Notes: generated from the sequence alone by a model not told the origin. Shown: positions 12,486 through 25,081, numbered from the stretch's first letter. The stretch is DNA of 64,000 nucleotides from Nymphaea colorata (GCF_008831285.2 NC_045140.1:12336505-12400504), one strand, 5' to 3'. Program-made: numbers and translations.

Positions 12486-13704
12486 AAGCCTTGTACGTGG
12501 ATGATTTTTCTTTTATGTTCAGAAAACCAAGAGATTTATGAATGCACTACACGCATATCAGAATTTTCCGAATTTTTTCACATTTTCTGATCAATCCCAT
12601 ATTTTGAGATATAAAAATATAATTCTACTAATTATTAGGTCATCAGATGGTGGTGGTGAGTGAGGCAGGTTTGAGAAACCGCACGACTGGTGGACGGGGA
12701 GCCCGCATCTTATACATAAGGCACGTCCTTTTCACAGTAATTTCCAGAAACTGCTTCACAATTTCCGTATGTTTAGTACGACCACTGGTTTTCTTGAAAA
12801 AGCAAGTTAGCCCCAACCTTTACTGTTATTCGTCTTTATAAGATCAAAAAGCAGTAACGTTTCTTTCTTGAGACGAGTACATATTTATCCGTACAAAAGT
12901 TTCTTTACTTACTAATAATATAATGGGGTTTGTTTGTCTTACTTTAAAATGATACATAAAATTACATGCACAAAGGTGGTGCATATATCCATCTTACTTC
13001 TTTGTTCCCTTATAAAAGTGTATAAAAACTTCAAAGTGGACAACTTATTCTAAGTTTTACAGCATAGCTTATTTAACTGGAAGGGCTCGACACAATAAGA
13101 GTGGGACGCACAAAGAAGTGTGGTTTGAAAGAGCGACTTATGTTTTATGGTATTATATCTACGACGGTAAAATGTCATAACAAATAACTTTGTATGGTGG
13201 ATTGGGTCAAATCAAATGTTTCGACGTCTAAAATGACAAAAATACCATAGAAAACATAAAAAAATTTGAGCCACTCAACAATGATAAAATGACAAAATAA
13301 AAGTCATTTTTCCAGTTTGTCTTAGCAAACATGGTGACCTGGAACGCTCACCACATACTAAGCTTGACTCCGAGCCGAAGCACTCAACGGCTTTAAGGTT
13401 GCGGCTGCTATGTTCAGAGTCTGATGATGCAAGCTAAGGAAGTCTTTTTGTTAGCTTGCGTATGGTTTTCAAGACTGTTTTCTATACTATAGTATAATAG
13501 ACGAGGGAGTGGAATCAGTCCACCCTTTATGTCATTAAGACATAACCAGCTTCCGTGTTTTTGTGGTATGGAAGAGCTGTAAAAAAGAACTTCGTTTCTT
13601 ATTCAATGGTAAATATAAAACAAGATTGCCCCATATCTGAGAATTCAGAGACTTTAAGCTCATTTAAGCATGTAACCAAAGCCGAGCTGTCACTGGAAAC
13701 TTTC
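12486..13704. other. Intergenic sequence upstream of the GST gene
   Basis: No other gene recognised. Possible TATA-like words lie at 13718-13723 (CTATAA) and 13753-13760 (GTATAAAA), both close to the GST start. Neither can be assigned with confidence. Confidence 0.4.
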
Positions 13705-13804
13705 TCATAAAGAAAGCCTATAAGCCCACTTGCGAGAATCAAATTATTCGATGTGTATAAAATTCATAAATAAGTTACATTGTTCGACCCGGGGAGAGAG
13801 AGAG

Positions 13805-15464
13805 ATGGCGAAAGAGGTGAAGCTTCTTGGCTTCTGGGCAAGCGCTTATGTTGTGAGGGTGCAAATCGCGCTGAACTTCAAGGGGATAGAGTACGATTAC
13901 GTAGAAGAAGACCTGAAGAAGAAGAGCGAGCTCCTGCTGCAGAGCAACCCTGTGTACAGGCAGGTGCCCGTCCTCGTCCATGCCGGGAAGCCGATACCGG
14001 AGTCGATGGTGATCCTGGAATACATTGAGGAAGCGTGGCCGGAGAAGCCGCTTCTACCTCAAGATCCCTACCAACGAGCCATGGCTCGCTTCTGGGCCAG
14101 ATTCGCGGAAGAGAAGGTACACAAATCAATGCATCGCTTCCTTTCTCAACTTAATATAAATCTATATTATATATATATTCAATTTTTTTTTTGTTCTCGG
14201 ATGGTTATTTTTTATTTTATATCTCTAAAAATTATAGTTAAATACTTTAAAACCATGGTCAATCAACAAATACACCTTTTACAATAAAAGCCGTTTTTAA
14301 CAACACTACCAAAAGAACCATATAACAAAAAAGTTACAATATATATATATATATATACATCTTGTCTGAATAATCACATACTTCATTTTTGTGATTTTAT
14401 GCATACATATTTCTTTAATTTCCTAATAATGCGTCAAATGGATGAGAGAGAAAAATCCGATTGATAGGATGAAATTCTCCTGTGTCCACCAAAAAAAAAA
14501 AAATTATACAAACATTTAATTTTTCCTTTTTGTTTGCATAAGGATAATCGAGAATCGGCCAAAGCAGCTCGATATGACTGACGCTGTTCTGTATTAAAGG
14601 CCGACCAAAACTGATATGACACTGATACCCATATTCTTTATAGCATTGAATTTAAGTAACATGCTATAAAAATCAATTTTCATTTATAAATTAAAAAAAA
14701 ATAAAAATGTTTGTGATCATTTTATTAAACTGTCAGAATGGGTTGAATCAGCTCACAGAAGCCAACATAGCTTTAACGGGCCCATTATGGCTATTCATTA
14801 CACCACGGTTATGGTAGGGATGTCGGATCTGGTTTGGAAGCCAGATTCAACTATGAATAAACAAAAGTCTACATCACATCTGAATCTGAACCTCAATTCA
14901 AATCTGTTTTCTAACTTCATAACAACTTTTAAAACGAATCTGGATTGCATTCGGATATATTAAGAGACTTTCAAAATGGATGGACATCTATTAGTAAATT
15001 AATTTTGGATCAAAATTTGAATCCGAATCCAAATGGATACAAGATTGGATGTCATTTCTCAAATTTGAATTCAATCCAATTTTGCAATTGGATGTTCAAT
15101 TTTTTTTTCACATATGAACTTTGAAAGCAATTAACTGAATGGATGTCGATAAAAACGAGACTTATTGACATCCCAGGCTAGGGAGAGGGCTGGGTATTGG
15201 GGCTGACCTGATCCCAGCTATGTGTCTAAAAGTCGGAATACCTAACACAGTTAGAGATTCAATATATACCTGACCCGAATTAATGAGTAGGAAAACTGCA
15301 GCACGAGCGGATATCAAGTACTTATACTTTGTTATTACCATTACTTCTTGACCTTAAGTTAATTTGATAACCTTGACAAACCAAATACCATTTAAGTATC
15401 GAAGGCATTTGGGCCATTTTTGAGCCAGAAAACGTAGCCCCGTGTTAGGGTCCAAAGATATAAC

Positions 15465-15546
<82 letters not shown>

Positions 15547-17115
15547 TTGTGTGTGTGTGTGTATAAAAGACCAGTTTTCAACCCTAAAAAAGAAAAGTAT
15601 CAAACACCATATAGGCTGCTACGTATCATTGAAGTAATCAGCTAGTGCCGGCACTAAACATACTTGGTGAGGAGCACCCCCTATATATTTAGGGGTACTT
15701 GACATATAAATATATAAAAATTTGGAGTTCAACAATATGTAAATCAGAGATTTGGTTTTATGCCTATACGGCAGCATGTGCCTCCGCCCGTCTGCGCAGC
15801 ATCATATTGGCGTGCTCACATATACAGCATATTGGCCGACATGTATCATCACTTAGCAACCCGTACCACTCTTTTTTTCTATTTTATCAATTCAAAAATA
15901 ATTTTAGAATATTCTGAATTGATTTAAGAAAATTAAGAAATAGTCTTACATGGCCAATATGCGCCCTGATGGAGAATAGTATTAATAGTATGGAGAAAAC
16001 AGTGGGTGGTTGCAAGCCAAAATTTGTCAAGAAGTCATTCTGAAGGCACATTATGCATTATGTGCTATATGTGCTAACGGGTGCGGGAGTAAAAGCTTTC
16101 CCTTTCATATTGACATGCAACAGAAGCGAGCCTGAACATGCAACAGAGGGGGGCCGAAAGTCGGCTCCCTTCTCTTGCTTGTCGATAAAGATTATGGATG
16201 TACAATGATTTGAGAGCTAACTCAGGTTTGAACTTGCTTGTATAGGCTTGATTCGAACTTGACTCATTCAATAAAAGAGTCATGTCTGAGCTCGAGTTTA
16301 CACAAGCACAACTAGTTTAAACTCGACTCAGCTCGTGTGTTCCCCATTTGTGAATATTTAGAGATATGTCAGTAGTTTTTGATGAATTTAATTCTTTTTT
16401 CATACTTTTCATTTGCATCAAACAAAAAAATGTGTAAACTGATATGAGCTTAAACAAGTTGAGCTTGAACTCGGACTGGGTATACCGAGTTGAGCTCGAG
16501 GTCAGCTCATAAAGCTGAGCTCGAGTCAAGAGTCGATCCGGACATTATCAAAAGTGTACATTATTAGGAATACAAAAAAAGTACCATCCTTTGTTAAAGT
16601 AAAATACAAAAAGTAGGTCCGAGTTTCCTTCATCACAAAACAGAGATGCATAGAATTGCCCAATAATCAAGCATGAACTAAGAGAAAAACCAAGAAAAAT
16701 ATGCTTAATTTGGATGGCCACTTTTAAAAACAAAATTTACGGAAGTCATTCTTCTCCTTTCCAGTGTTTGCCATCAGGTGTCAAATACTTCACCACTAAA
16801 GGTGAAGATCAACTAAAAGCCAAAGAAGAACTTGTTGAGAATCTTAAGATCTTAGAAGGTGCACTGCAAGGTAAGAAATTCTTCGCAGGGGAAACAGCAG
16901 GAATGGTCGACATAGTCGCCGGCTGGCTGCCGTTCTGGATCCGAAGAATGGAAGGGCTCTTTGGTGACAAAGTGGTTGAAGAAGACAATCTCCCACACCT
17001 CAATGCTTGGTTCCAGGACTACCTCAGCCTTCCTTTTGTTAGAGAGAAGCTGCCCCCTCCTGAAAAAGTGTGTGCGGATCTAAGGGGCTTGCTTGCATCA
17101 CTGGAACCTAATTAA
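13805..17115 (+). CDS. Tau-class glutathione S-transferase, two exons
   Basis: Exons 13805-14116 (104 codons) and 16765-17115 (116 codons plus stop) give a 220-residue cytosolic enzyme, normal for plant tau GSTs. These conjugate glutathione to electrophiles such as xenobiotics and lipid oxidation products. Exon 1 is the thioredoxin-like domain: [10 protein letters not shown] with the likely catalytic Ser13, VPVLVH with cis-Pro55, and PES (Glu66-Ser67) for glutathione binding. Exon 2 is the helical domain, with FTTKGEDQ and [13 protein letters not shown]. The intron is phase 0, starts GT after GAAGAGAAG and ends TTTCCAG, at the position conserved in tau GSTs. ATG 13805 is chosen because it gives the family N-terminus; an open frame upstream adds unrelated residues. 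Oddities: residue 14 is Ala where tau enzymes normally have Pro (SPF), and the intron is 2.65 kb. No stops or frameshifts, so it appears intact. Confidence 0.93.
14817..15174. mobile_element. Possible small foldback/MITE in GST intron
   Basis: GGGATGTC at 14817-14824 is inverted as GACATCCC at 15167-15174. The interior is made of 'gaatctgaatccaaat' words, common in plant non-coding repeats. The terminal repeat is short and no target duplication could be fixed. Confidence 0.3.
15464..15562. repeat. Compound microsatellite (CT)n(TA)n(GT)n
   Basis: CT tract, then TA tract, then GTAT/GT tract inside the GST intron. Confidence 0.95.
16200..16530. repeat. GAGCTCGAG-word repeat in GST intron
   Basis: Words such as GAGCTCGAG, AACTCGACTCAGCTCG and TTGAGCTTGAACTCG recur in both orientations. 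This is a pattern seen in small non-autonomous plant transposons, but the ends were not identified. Confidence 0.4.
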
Positions 17116-17210
17116 TGGTCATCTTTCCTCGTCACTTGCTAGTTGTTTGTTCTGTATTCAATATGGTATCGTTCCTGTTTTATGTCAAGTCATGTATGAG
17201 TAAAGAAGAG

Positions 17211-17216
17211 AATAAA
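17211..17216 (+). terminator. Candidate polyadenylation signal of the GST gene
   Basis: AATAAA about 95 bases after the GST stop codon, in an AT-rich 3' region. Positionally reasonable; the cleavage site is not determined. Confidence 0.5.
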
Positions 17217-17462
17217 AGGGATGGTGTCTATTCAACAATATATGTAGTCAAATCTTAACTTCCATTTTAGGTTGCAATTGGGTCAGATCTAGTATGATGG
17301 TTTTGACATTTCTTGTGAAATTTTGAAAATTTTCTTTTGAAATTCTTGATTTTCTTCTTCATTTCTTACATACAATTAATCTGTCCAGGGAAACCTGACA
17401 ACATGTACTAATTCTAGTTGGATGGCGAAAAGAGAGTGTGCTAGGATGTCAACCTTAAATGG

Positions 17463-17706
17463 CATTTTGGAGACAAAACATTGTTTTTTATTTAAAATGT
17501 GCTTGAGCAGCGGTCCAAATTGGGTTTTCGGAAAACTCAGTTTTCACGAAATGGTATTTTCAAAAGAGGGTGCCCTTCAAGTTCTCCTTCAAAAGGGTCG
17601 TTTTGGATGCATCACCCAAACATACAAACCAGGTTTTGAAAATGGATTCAAAATCAAGTTTTAATAAAACCTAATTTTTTAAAGCAATGTTTTGTCATCT
17701 GAATGC
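17463..17706. mobile_element. Possible MITE of about 245 bp
   Basis: The left end (GCATT....GACAAAACATTG, 17462-17483) is inverted at the right end (CAATGTTTTGTC....AATGC, 17685-17706). They match in roughly 17 of 22 positions, with AT-rich sequence inside each end. The open frame inside it has no recognisable product. The target duplication is not clear. Confidence 0.45.
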
Positions 17707-20110
17707 TATGGAAGAAAGTTTTCCCTTGACTGTGCCATCAAACATAAGTTATGAGTTCTACCATATCCACACAGATCTTTTGAAAGAATAAATTTTGTGC
17801 ATCCGATCATCTTCACTTATTAATTATATTACGGGACAGCTTTTCAATTTTTATGTTTTCCAAGTCGATCCTTCTGTTTTCTTTAACTTGATTAATCCTA
17901 TCCTTGAAGTAAGAACCGCTAAGCAGCCGTAACCTGCACATCTAACTAAAAAGCTCAATATGCTTTGTGTGTCAGTGATTGACAGAATTTGCAGCGAGAT
18001 AAGTAGCAGTGATGTTATCACAAAAAATGCGAGGAGAGTAGCATGGGATGCACAATTCCTTAAGAAAATGGAGAAGAGATAAAATTTCAGTGGTAGCACT
18101 AGCAAGAGCCTGATATTCAGCTTCTTCACTTGACCGAGCAACTATTGGTTGCTTTTTAGCTGACCAAGAAATAAGTGATTGACCAAGAAAAATCACATAC
18201 CCACCAGTTGACCAACTCTCTATCATCGGGGTTGCAGGCCCAGTTAGCGTCAGTGAAGGCAGTAAGTGAAAATGTCGACGTAGGGCACAAAAATAATCCA
18301 TAGTCAGTGGTGGATCAAATATATCTCAATATGCAATTTACTGCAGACCAATGAATGTTAGTCAAAGAGTGCATAAACTGGCAAACTTTGTTGACAGCAT
18401 AGGCAACTTCTGGTCTCGTCATTGTCAAGTACTGCAAGGCTCCTACAATCTGTAAATATGCAGTTGGATTGGGTAATGGTGTACCACTTTTTTTGGAAAG
18501 TCTAACATCAATGGCTAATGGTGTGGCTATGGATTTAGCATCATTCATGCCATCACGTTGAAGAAGGCTAAGCATATATTGGTGTTGGCTTAGATGAAGC
18601 CCATCAGACGAGTAGTGTACCTCCATATCAAAGAAATAGTGCAAAAGCCCAAGATCTATAAGGGAAAACTCATAGTTGAGGTAAGTAATGACCTCTACAA
18701 GTTCAGTCTGTGAGCTTCCAGTAATAATAAAGTCATCGACATAAATAAGAATAAAAGTCACATTCTTGCCCTGAAATTTCATAAATAATTATGTGTCAAT
18801 CTTGGCAAAAGTGAAGCCCATCCGGGGAGGAAAGTTGTCAAGGCAATGGTACCATGTCCATGGAGCTTGTTTAGATCCATACAATGCCTTGGCTAGCTTC
18901 CAAAAATTTGTCATCAACAAAACCTTGTGGCTGTAGCATATAAACATCCTCAGGTAGTATGCCATTGAAGAACACATTGTGAACGTCAAGCTGACATATA
19001 GACCAATCGCAAGAAATAGCAATGGTGAGAATAGCACAGACAATGGTGGCTTTAACAACTAGATTGAAAGTATCAAATAATCAATTCCTTCTTCTTGGGT
19101 AAAACCACTAGCAGTCAGACAATCTTTGTACCTTTCAATGGTTCCATCAAATTTTCTCTTGATCTTAAAGACTCGTTTATTGCTAATGAGATTGTATGTT
19201 GGTGAAGGGGGAACTAGTTTTCATGTACTGTTGCATATTAGAAATGAAAATTCTTCTTCCATCACTTTGCGCCAGTGATCATGTTTGTAAGACATTTTGA
19301 AATTGGTAGGTTCAACATCAACAACATGGGATGAAACTTTGGGGTTTTAAAGAGCGTGTTTGGGAACTAGTGATCATATATGATGGGTCCGGTTATGGGT
19401 TGTGGTGATTGCATTTTTATGACAGCATCCTGTTTAACAAATAAACAACAGTTAGAAAGGCATAGTCCCAAAATTTGGAGGCAAATGAGGATGAACAAGT
19501 AAGGTGAGGCCAGTTTCAACTATATGTTGATGGCATCATTCTACTTTGTCGGCTTGTTCATGAGTGTGCGGATAAATCACCCTATGCTCGATGCCTTGTT
19601 CTTTAAGATATGCGGCTAGAGACCTATACTCTCCACCCCAATCGCTTTGCACTGCTATGATGTGCCGCCCTAATTTATTTTCAATCATTCTTTGAAAAGA
19701 TTTAAACACATGCAATACTTCAGACTTATATTTCAAAATATAAATCCATGTAAAACATGAATAACCATCAACGAAAGCAACACAATAAAAGTGTACATTC
19801 AACGATGGGATAGGGGCTGGTCCCCAAACATCAAAGAAAATTAAATCGAGAGGCTGTTTAACCAAATGAGTGTCCTTGTCAAAGGGTAGAGGATGGGCTT
19901 TCCCCATTTGGCTGGCCTCACAAAGGTTATTATTCCTCTCCCTATGGGATGGAAGGCCCCATTTGCTCATGCAATGTCTGAAGGGTAGCTTGTTCTCCAA
20001 TGAAGGCAGACAGTCTTTCTTCAATCCATTGAGCTGTAGCCAATAAAGGCCATGTTCGCTAGTTCCTTTGAGAAGAACCCTGCTGGTTTGAATGTCCTTT
20101 ACATAGCAAA

Positions 20111-20415
20111 TGTTAGGAAAAAACTCAGAAAACACATTATTATCCTTTGAAATTTTTTGCACAGATAATTGGTTTCGAGTGATAGAAGGAAAACTTAGAA
20201 GAATTTGAAAAAATGGGAATGTCCAGTACCTTCAATGCTCATGCCTCCTCCATTGCCCATTTTTTTAGGAAATATCTCAGAAAACACATTATTATCCTTT
20301 GAAATTTTTTGCACAGATAATAGGTTTTGAGTGATAGAAGGAAAACTTAGAAGAATTTGAAAAAAATGGGAATGTCCAGTACCTTCAATGCTCACGCCTG
20401 CTCCATTGCCCATTT
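20111..20415 (-). repeat. About 152-bp tandem duplication inside the Copia protease region
   Basis: Two adjacent copies, roughly 20111-20262 and 20263-20415, share CTCAGAAAACACATTATTAT, GAAGGAAAACTTAGAAGAAT and GGAATGTCCAGTACCTTCAA. Both encode the MGNG..G.SIEGTGHSHFF and LLSVQKISKDNN segments, so this is a local duplication rather than two elements. Confidence 0.85.
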
Positions 20416-20730
20416 TTACTTGCCCATTGCTGCAATAGGGATCATGTATTGTTAAACTATTCATATCTGAAGCAACCTGATACGTTGCACACTGTATGGA
20501 TAACTTTTCAAAATATGTGTAAACTGATCTGCCCACGAAAGATAATTATCTGTGCCTAACTTCACAGATAAGAGATATTGGAGATTTGTGGGAGCAGGAA
20601 GAGTAGGAAACTGCACACCTGTTTCGATGTTTGTTGCTGAAACTCCCTTGGTATTGTTTCCACCGATTGAAGCCACGAGAAAAATGTTGCTACAAAGAAG
20701 AGGAGGTTTTCTGCCACAAGTGAACCACAA

Positions 20731-20742
20731 GCTTTGATACCA
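20731..20742 (-). other. Copia primer-binding site
   Basis: Minus-strand TGGTATCAAAGC, the tRNA-iMet type primer site, placing the 5' LTR of the minus-strand element at coordinates above 20742. Confidence 0.75.
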
Positions 20743-21000
20743 TAAACAAAAAAACAGAGGAAAACTACACTAGGATTTACGTGGTTCAACAAATGTCTAA
20801 GTCCACGAGTGTGTTCTCTCAATCTATATATCGCACAGTGAGAGTTTCCGTTGATACTTTTTTTAAGTTTTACAAGTCTCACTGCATCCCACCACAGTAG
20901 GGACGTTAGCATAATTTTTTTTAGACCTAATCATCCAATACTCCTTGAGGTCCCATCCTCACGTCCCTTGAAGACTACAAATATAGGGTTATGTCATTTA
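20743..21000 (-). mobile_element. 5' LTR (3' part) of the minus-strand Copia
   Basis: Carries the CGTGG/CCACG motif pair (20780-20784 and 20803-20807) seen in the other Copia LTRs here. The outer end was not found; a C-run and a short TA run lie at 21061-21109. Confidence 0.4.
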
Positions 21001-21109
21001 CCATTATAAAGTTTCAACCTCATTATTCATTTCCTTTGTTTTCCACCCCTGCTAACTTCTGTCTCTCTCTCCCCGCCCCCCCCCCCCCCCGCCCCTATAT
21101 ATATATATA

Positions 21110-21839
21110 GGTACCGGATTTAGAAATCTTATTAGTCACCAAGTTTTTTGTTTCTTAATGGCAACAACCAACTGTGTTCAACAATATCAAAAAGCAAAGC
21201 TAGGATTAGTGTGCATATAATTATCAGCTGAGGCTATTATACTTTGTATATCTTCATATGGATATCTTTTTTGGGTCAAAGAAATTGTCATTTTTTTCAG
21301 TTAAAATCAGCTGTATATCTAATAGTAGCAGCATAATATGGCATTAAGCTCTTTCATGCATGAGTCTATACCACACACATTTGAAATCCATGTACTTAAG
21401 ATTAAACTATGTTTGCTTTATTTTGATATTGGACCTTTAGAATTGTAAAATAGCAAAACGTGGATCTCAAATGTGGGTTATAGTTTTGACTAGTTGGAAG
21501 ATGGAAGATCGAAGTTGGATACAAAAAGACAAGTAGCCTTTTACTTTTTTCTTTTAACTTTATTTTATTACTTTTTAATTGAATATAAGATTTTTTATAA
21601 ATATTTCTTTTTTTTAAAAGGAGCATGAATTATGTGAGAGGAGTCGGACATTTCATCAACTTTGCCATGGCAAATAGTATCGTAGTTGATAGGGAAATTA
21701 GTACTAGTATAAAAAGTGCAATAAGTGTTTATTTCAACTGACGATATATTGTGGATCACTTGATGTGTATCAATTTCATCCAAAATTATATATACTGGCT
21801 TTATCAAGAGGGTCAGTGTTACCAACTCAAAGTAGTCAT
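21110..21839. other. No recognised gene
   Basis: AT-rich sequence between the Copia LTR and the CACTA remnant; nothing recognised. Confidence 0.5.
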
Positions 21840-23335
21840 GATTAAGATGTAGATGATGGTGAAGATAATATGGATGAGTTGATTAGAGATACATTTGGAT
21901 TACATCCAGATATGTGGCAAATGAAGATATAGATGATGACATGAAAGATCAATTTGCAGATAATGACATAGAAGAGCAATGTATACAGGATAATGAACAT
22001 GCAAATTTGCTAAATAATTTTAAATATGAACTATATCCTAGATGTGAAAAATTCTCAAAGTTGTCTTTCATTATTCAGCTGTTTCACATAAAGTGTCTAC
22101 ATGGATGAAGTATCATTTTATATGCTGTTGGATTTATTGTAAGAAGTATTTCTGGTGGGTTTGCAAATACCAAAATTGTTTTATGAAACAAAGAATGTTG
22201 TTAGAGCACTAAGTTTAATATGTGAGAAGATAGATGCATGCATTCAAATTTGTATATTGTTTTGGCAAGAATCTGTTGACAAAGACCAATGTAATGTTTA
22301 TGGTGCTTCTAGATGTAGAGAATATGCAGAACAATAAAATTAAAGCTGAACTAAACAAATTCTAGCCAAAAATTGTGCATCACTTTTCATTAATCCTAAT
22401 TCTTTAGAGAATGTATCTTTCTTCAAAAACTGCTTCAGAAATGAGATGTCATGATGAAGGATGAATTGAAGAAAGTTTATTAAGACATGTTGCTTATTTT
22501 TTAGCGTAGATAACTTTTGACGAATTGCATCCATTTTTTGTTGCATTAGACAATTGCAATGTTAGACTTGGTTTGTCAAGTGATGGTTTTCAACCTTTTT
22601 TGTACTTTGGGTACATTATACAATATCTGGCCGGTTATCATTATTATATATAATCTACCACCATATATGCAGTCATTCATGAATTTGTCTTTGTTAATTT
22701 CAGGGAAAAATTCTTTTGGAGAAAATATTGATGTTTATTTGCAATTACTAATTGATGAATTAAATTTGTTGTGAAATTTTGGTATACAATCTCGTGATGC
22801 AGGTAAAAAACAGTATTTTTAAATGCATGCAGCTTTATGATAGGACAATTTATTGCATCACAACCAAGATATAATGCACATAAAAAAAAATGTCTGTGAC
22901 AACATAGTTGGTATGTTGTTGATGAATATTAGGCATTGACACCATATACAATTGTGTAATACAACTGGTAAGATATCATTGTCAGCATTGTGTTTCACTA
23001 TGAACCAAACAGAGAAAAACATATTCTACAAAGTCATGAAAAATTGGAAAGTTTTAGATGGTTATGCTTCAAATATTTCATGGCACGTGCATTTAGAGGG
23101 ACACAAAATCTTGAAATTGAAGAGCCATGACTGTCATATATTGATTCAACAATTCCTTCTAATAGCCTTACTGAGATCATTACCAAAATAGTAAGTGCAA
23201 CATTGATTATGTTTTGCACTTTTTTCAATGACTTATGTATGAAAGTTGAAAAAGAAAATGATTTGAAGCATTTAGAGGATCAAACTATACTAACATTATG
23301 TCATATGGAAAAGATATTTCCATTTACATTCAATT
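21840..23335 (+). pseudogene. CACTA (En/Spm) transposase remnant
   Basis: Broken plus-strand frames match the TNP2-like (Transposase_21) protein of plant CACTA elements. Seen in order: an acidic DDMDELIRD-like start; ELYPRCEKFSKLSFIIQLFHIKCL (about 22028-22108); LPK.FYE.K..VRAL.L.CEKIDAC (about 22160-22240); CNVYGASRCREYAEQ; a DNCNVRLGLSSDGFQPF-like block (about 22550-22600); IDVYLQLLIDELNLL (22727-22771); and LDGYASNISWHV..KILKLKSHDCHILIQQFL (about 23057-23160). FCTFFNDLC and LTLCHMEKIFPFTF follow near 23330. Many stops and frameshifts make it non-functional. The C-terminus is cut where a Copia fragment of opposite orientation begins. Confidence 0.85.
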
Positions 23336-24480
23336 GTGGCGGCATTCAGCTTGAATCTGAATTTGTTAAACATTTCAGAAATAAGAGATTTAGTGAGGAT
23401 ATCAGCGATGTAGCCTTCGGAGATGAGGTACCAAACTTGGATAGAGTTGTTTGGCACCTTTTTCAAATGAAATGAATGTCTATTGTTTCAATTTTCTTGT
23501 TGTGGATAACGAACGTAGAATGATCGGTTAAAGGACGAGCACTCATGTTGTCACAACAAATTAATGGATGGTATCATAAGAATATGAATTCCAATTTCAA
23601 TCAATAAAGAAATGATCCACCTCCACACTGGATCTTCAACATGTTTTCCAGAGCTCCAAGAGACAAGATTGGGCCTAAAGTAGGCAGCGTATCTGGATAT
23701 AGACCTTTGATAAACTGGGCACTCCACCCAAGTTGCATCCATATAGTTGTAAAGGTTATAATATTGAGACTTTCAAATAAGAAGACCATAGTCGATGGAA
23801 GCTTTTAAATACCTTAAAATTCTTTTAACAGCTCCTCTTGATGAATGGTAGGGCTATGCATGCACTAACACACATGATTAAAACTGAAGGAAATGTGAGG
23901 TCAAGTTATGGTGAGGTATTGACGACTTCTGACCATGCTTCTTCTATAGACAATGACATTGTCCATATCTGAGTTGTCATTCTAATATAGCTCAGTTGAC
24001 ATGGCCATAGCCATTAAAATTGGTTTAGCCTCTAACATGTTAATCTTCTACAACATTTCTAGTATGTGCTTTCCTTGAGAGAGGTGAGGGCCTTATGGGG
24101 AATTGGAAGCTTAAATTTCAAGAAAGTAGCACAACCTGCCTAGATCTCTTACAGCACATCTTTGTTTGAGAGACCCAATAAGCAACTCAAGGAACTTAGT
24201 ACAATTTCTAGTCACGAAAATATCATCAACATAAACTAGGACAAATGCTAAATATATCTTTGATCCTGAAAATAAAGAGACGAGTTTGCCATTGAACTTA
24301 TAAGATCAAGATGCATGAGGGTCATTTTTACCTCTTGAATCAATCTCATGGAGTATGTTTTAAACTATAGATGGCCTTGTTTAGCTTGCAAACATAAGTA
24401 GGGTATTGGATTCATGCTTGATGGTCTAAATTTCAATCCAATTTCAAAAACTTTCTTTTTTTATAAAAATGTTTATGTTA
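23335..24480 (-). mobile_element. Ty1/Copia fragment, reverse transcriptase to RNase H end
   Basis: Minus-strand reading from high to low coordinates: VCKLNKAIYSLKHTP-like (about 24390), LVYVDDIFVT (about 24240-24210), RYLKASIDYGLL, RSISRYAAYFRPNLVSWSS (about 23715-23640), then the polyprotein C-terminus YIADILTKSLISEMFNKFRF (about 23430-23370). No gag, protease or integrase, and no frame stays open for long, so it is a truncated relic. Confidence 0.75.
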
Positions 24481-24689
24481 ACTATAAAACAAAAATCTTA
24501 TATGTATGTTATGGTAGGAATGCCTTTAGATGTATGTTGTGGTAGGAATGTTTTGCTTTCTTCCAATCATATAGGATCAATGCATCCATGCATTCACCTC
24601 CACTTAATATCACAAATGAGCACAATCACATCTCTAAAAAAACTTAAGCAAGATGAGATGGAGCTCTAACTAGGTGGTAACCGAATTAG

Positions 24690-25081
24690 CGCAAAACCTC
24701 AAACATACTTAAAATCTTAAGAAAACACTAAAATGACTTCAAATGATTTTCCAAGCTTTTCAAATGATATTTAACAAGATTTCACAACTCTAGTTTTCCT
24801 CAAAATGTTTCACATTCTCAAGCAATTCTTCAAGAATCTTTTCAAAAGTTTGAAACATCAAACTTTCAGTATTTTTCTACATCGCATATAGAAAGAGATG
24901 TTCAAGCCAAAATGAAATGCATCAATAATAAATATAGCCTTTGGATTGATTACCCCCGATAAAGGTGTCGGGAACGGTCGATCCTCGTACCGATGGGCTA
25001 ATCCCTTTCTCTCTCATTTTCAAAACAAAACTCATTTTTCTGAAAAGCTCCAAAAAACCAAAAAAATTTGGGGATGCAAAC
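24690..25081 (+). mobile_element. 3' end fragment of a long LTR
   Basis: The last ~140 bases (TTGATTACCCCCGATAAAGG..., CTCGTACCGATGGG, CCCTTTCTC, GGGGATGCAAACA) match the end of the solo LTR at 42030-42182. The fragment ends in CA at 25081, directly against sequence shared with 55607, so it was inserted into or next to the CACTA-type element there. Confidence 0.6.

Larger units (their letters stand above)
14117..16764 (+). other. GST intron, enlarged by repeats
   Basis: GT...AG intron of 2648 bases. It contains a possible small foldback element (14817-15174), a (CT)n(TA)n microsatellite (15464-15562) and a stretch rich in GAGCTCGAG words (about 16200-16530). No other gene seen. Confidence 0.85.
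17850..20742 (-). mobile_element. Ty1/Copia element, broken, nearly full coding length
   Basis: On the minus strand the order is as follows. PBS 20742-20731; a gag N-terminus only (about 20690-20560: PAPTNLQYLLSVKLGTDNYL); protease region 20536-20111; gag-pre-integrase and integrase 20110-19536. The integrase has FFDVWGPAPIPSLNV, FVDGYSCFTWIYILKYKSEV and AVQSDWGGEYRSLAAYL. The reverse transcriptase begins about 19185 (KWVFRIKRKFDGTIERYKD-like) and includes the catalytic LIYVDDFIITG (about 18750). RNase H follows to 17972 (STGGYVIFLG, SWSAKKQP, ARSSEEAEYQALA). Most of gag is deleted, and frameshifts and stops separate the domains. It belongs to the same general lineage as the 42408 element. 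Confidence 0.88.

Noticed and set aside
13775-14129. Minus-strand and other-frame open frames opposite GST exon 1
   Set aside because: They are shadows of the GC-rich exon; the plus frame has full tau GST motifs and correct splice sites.
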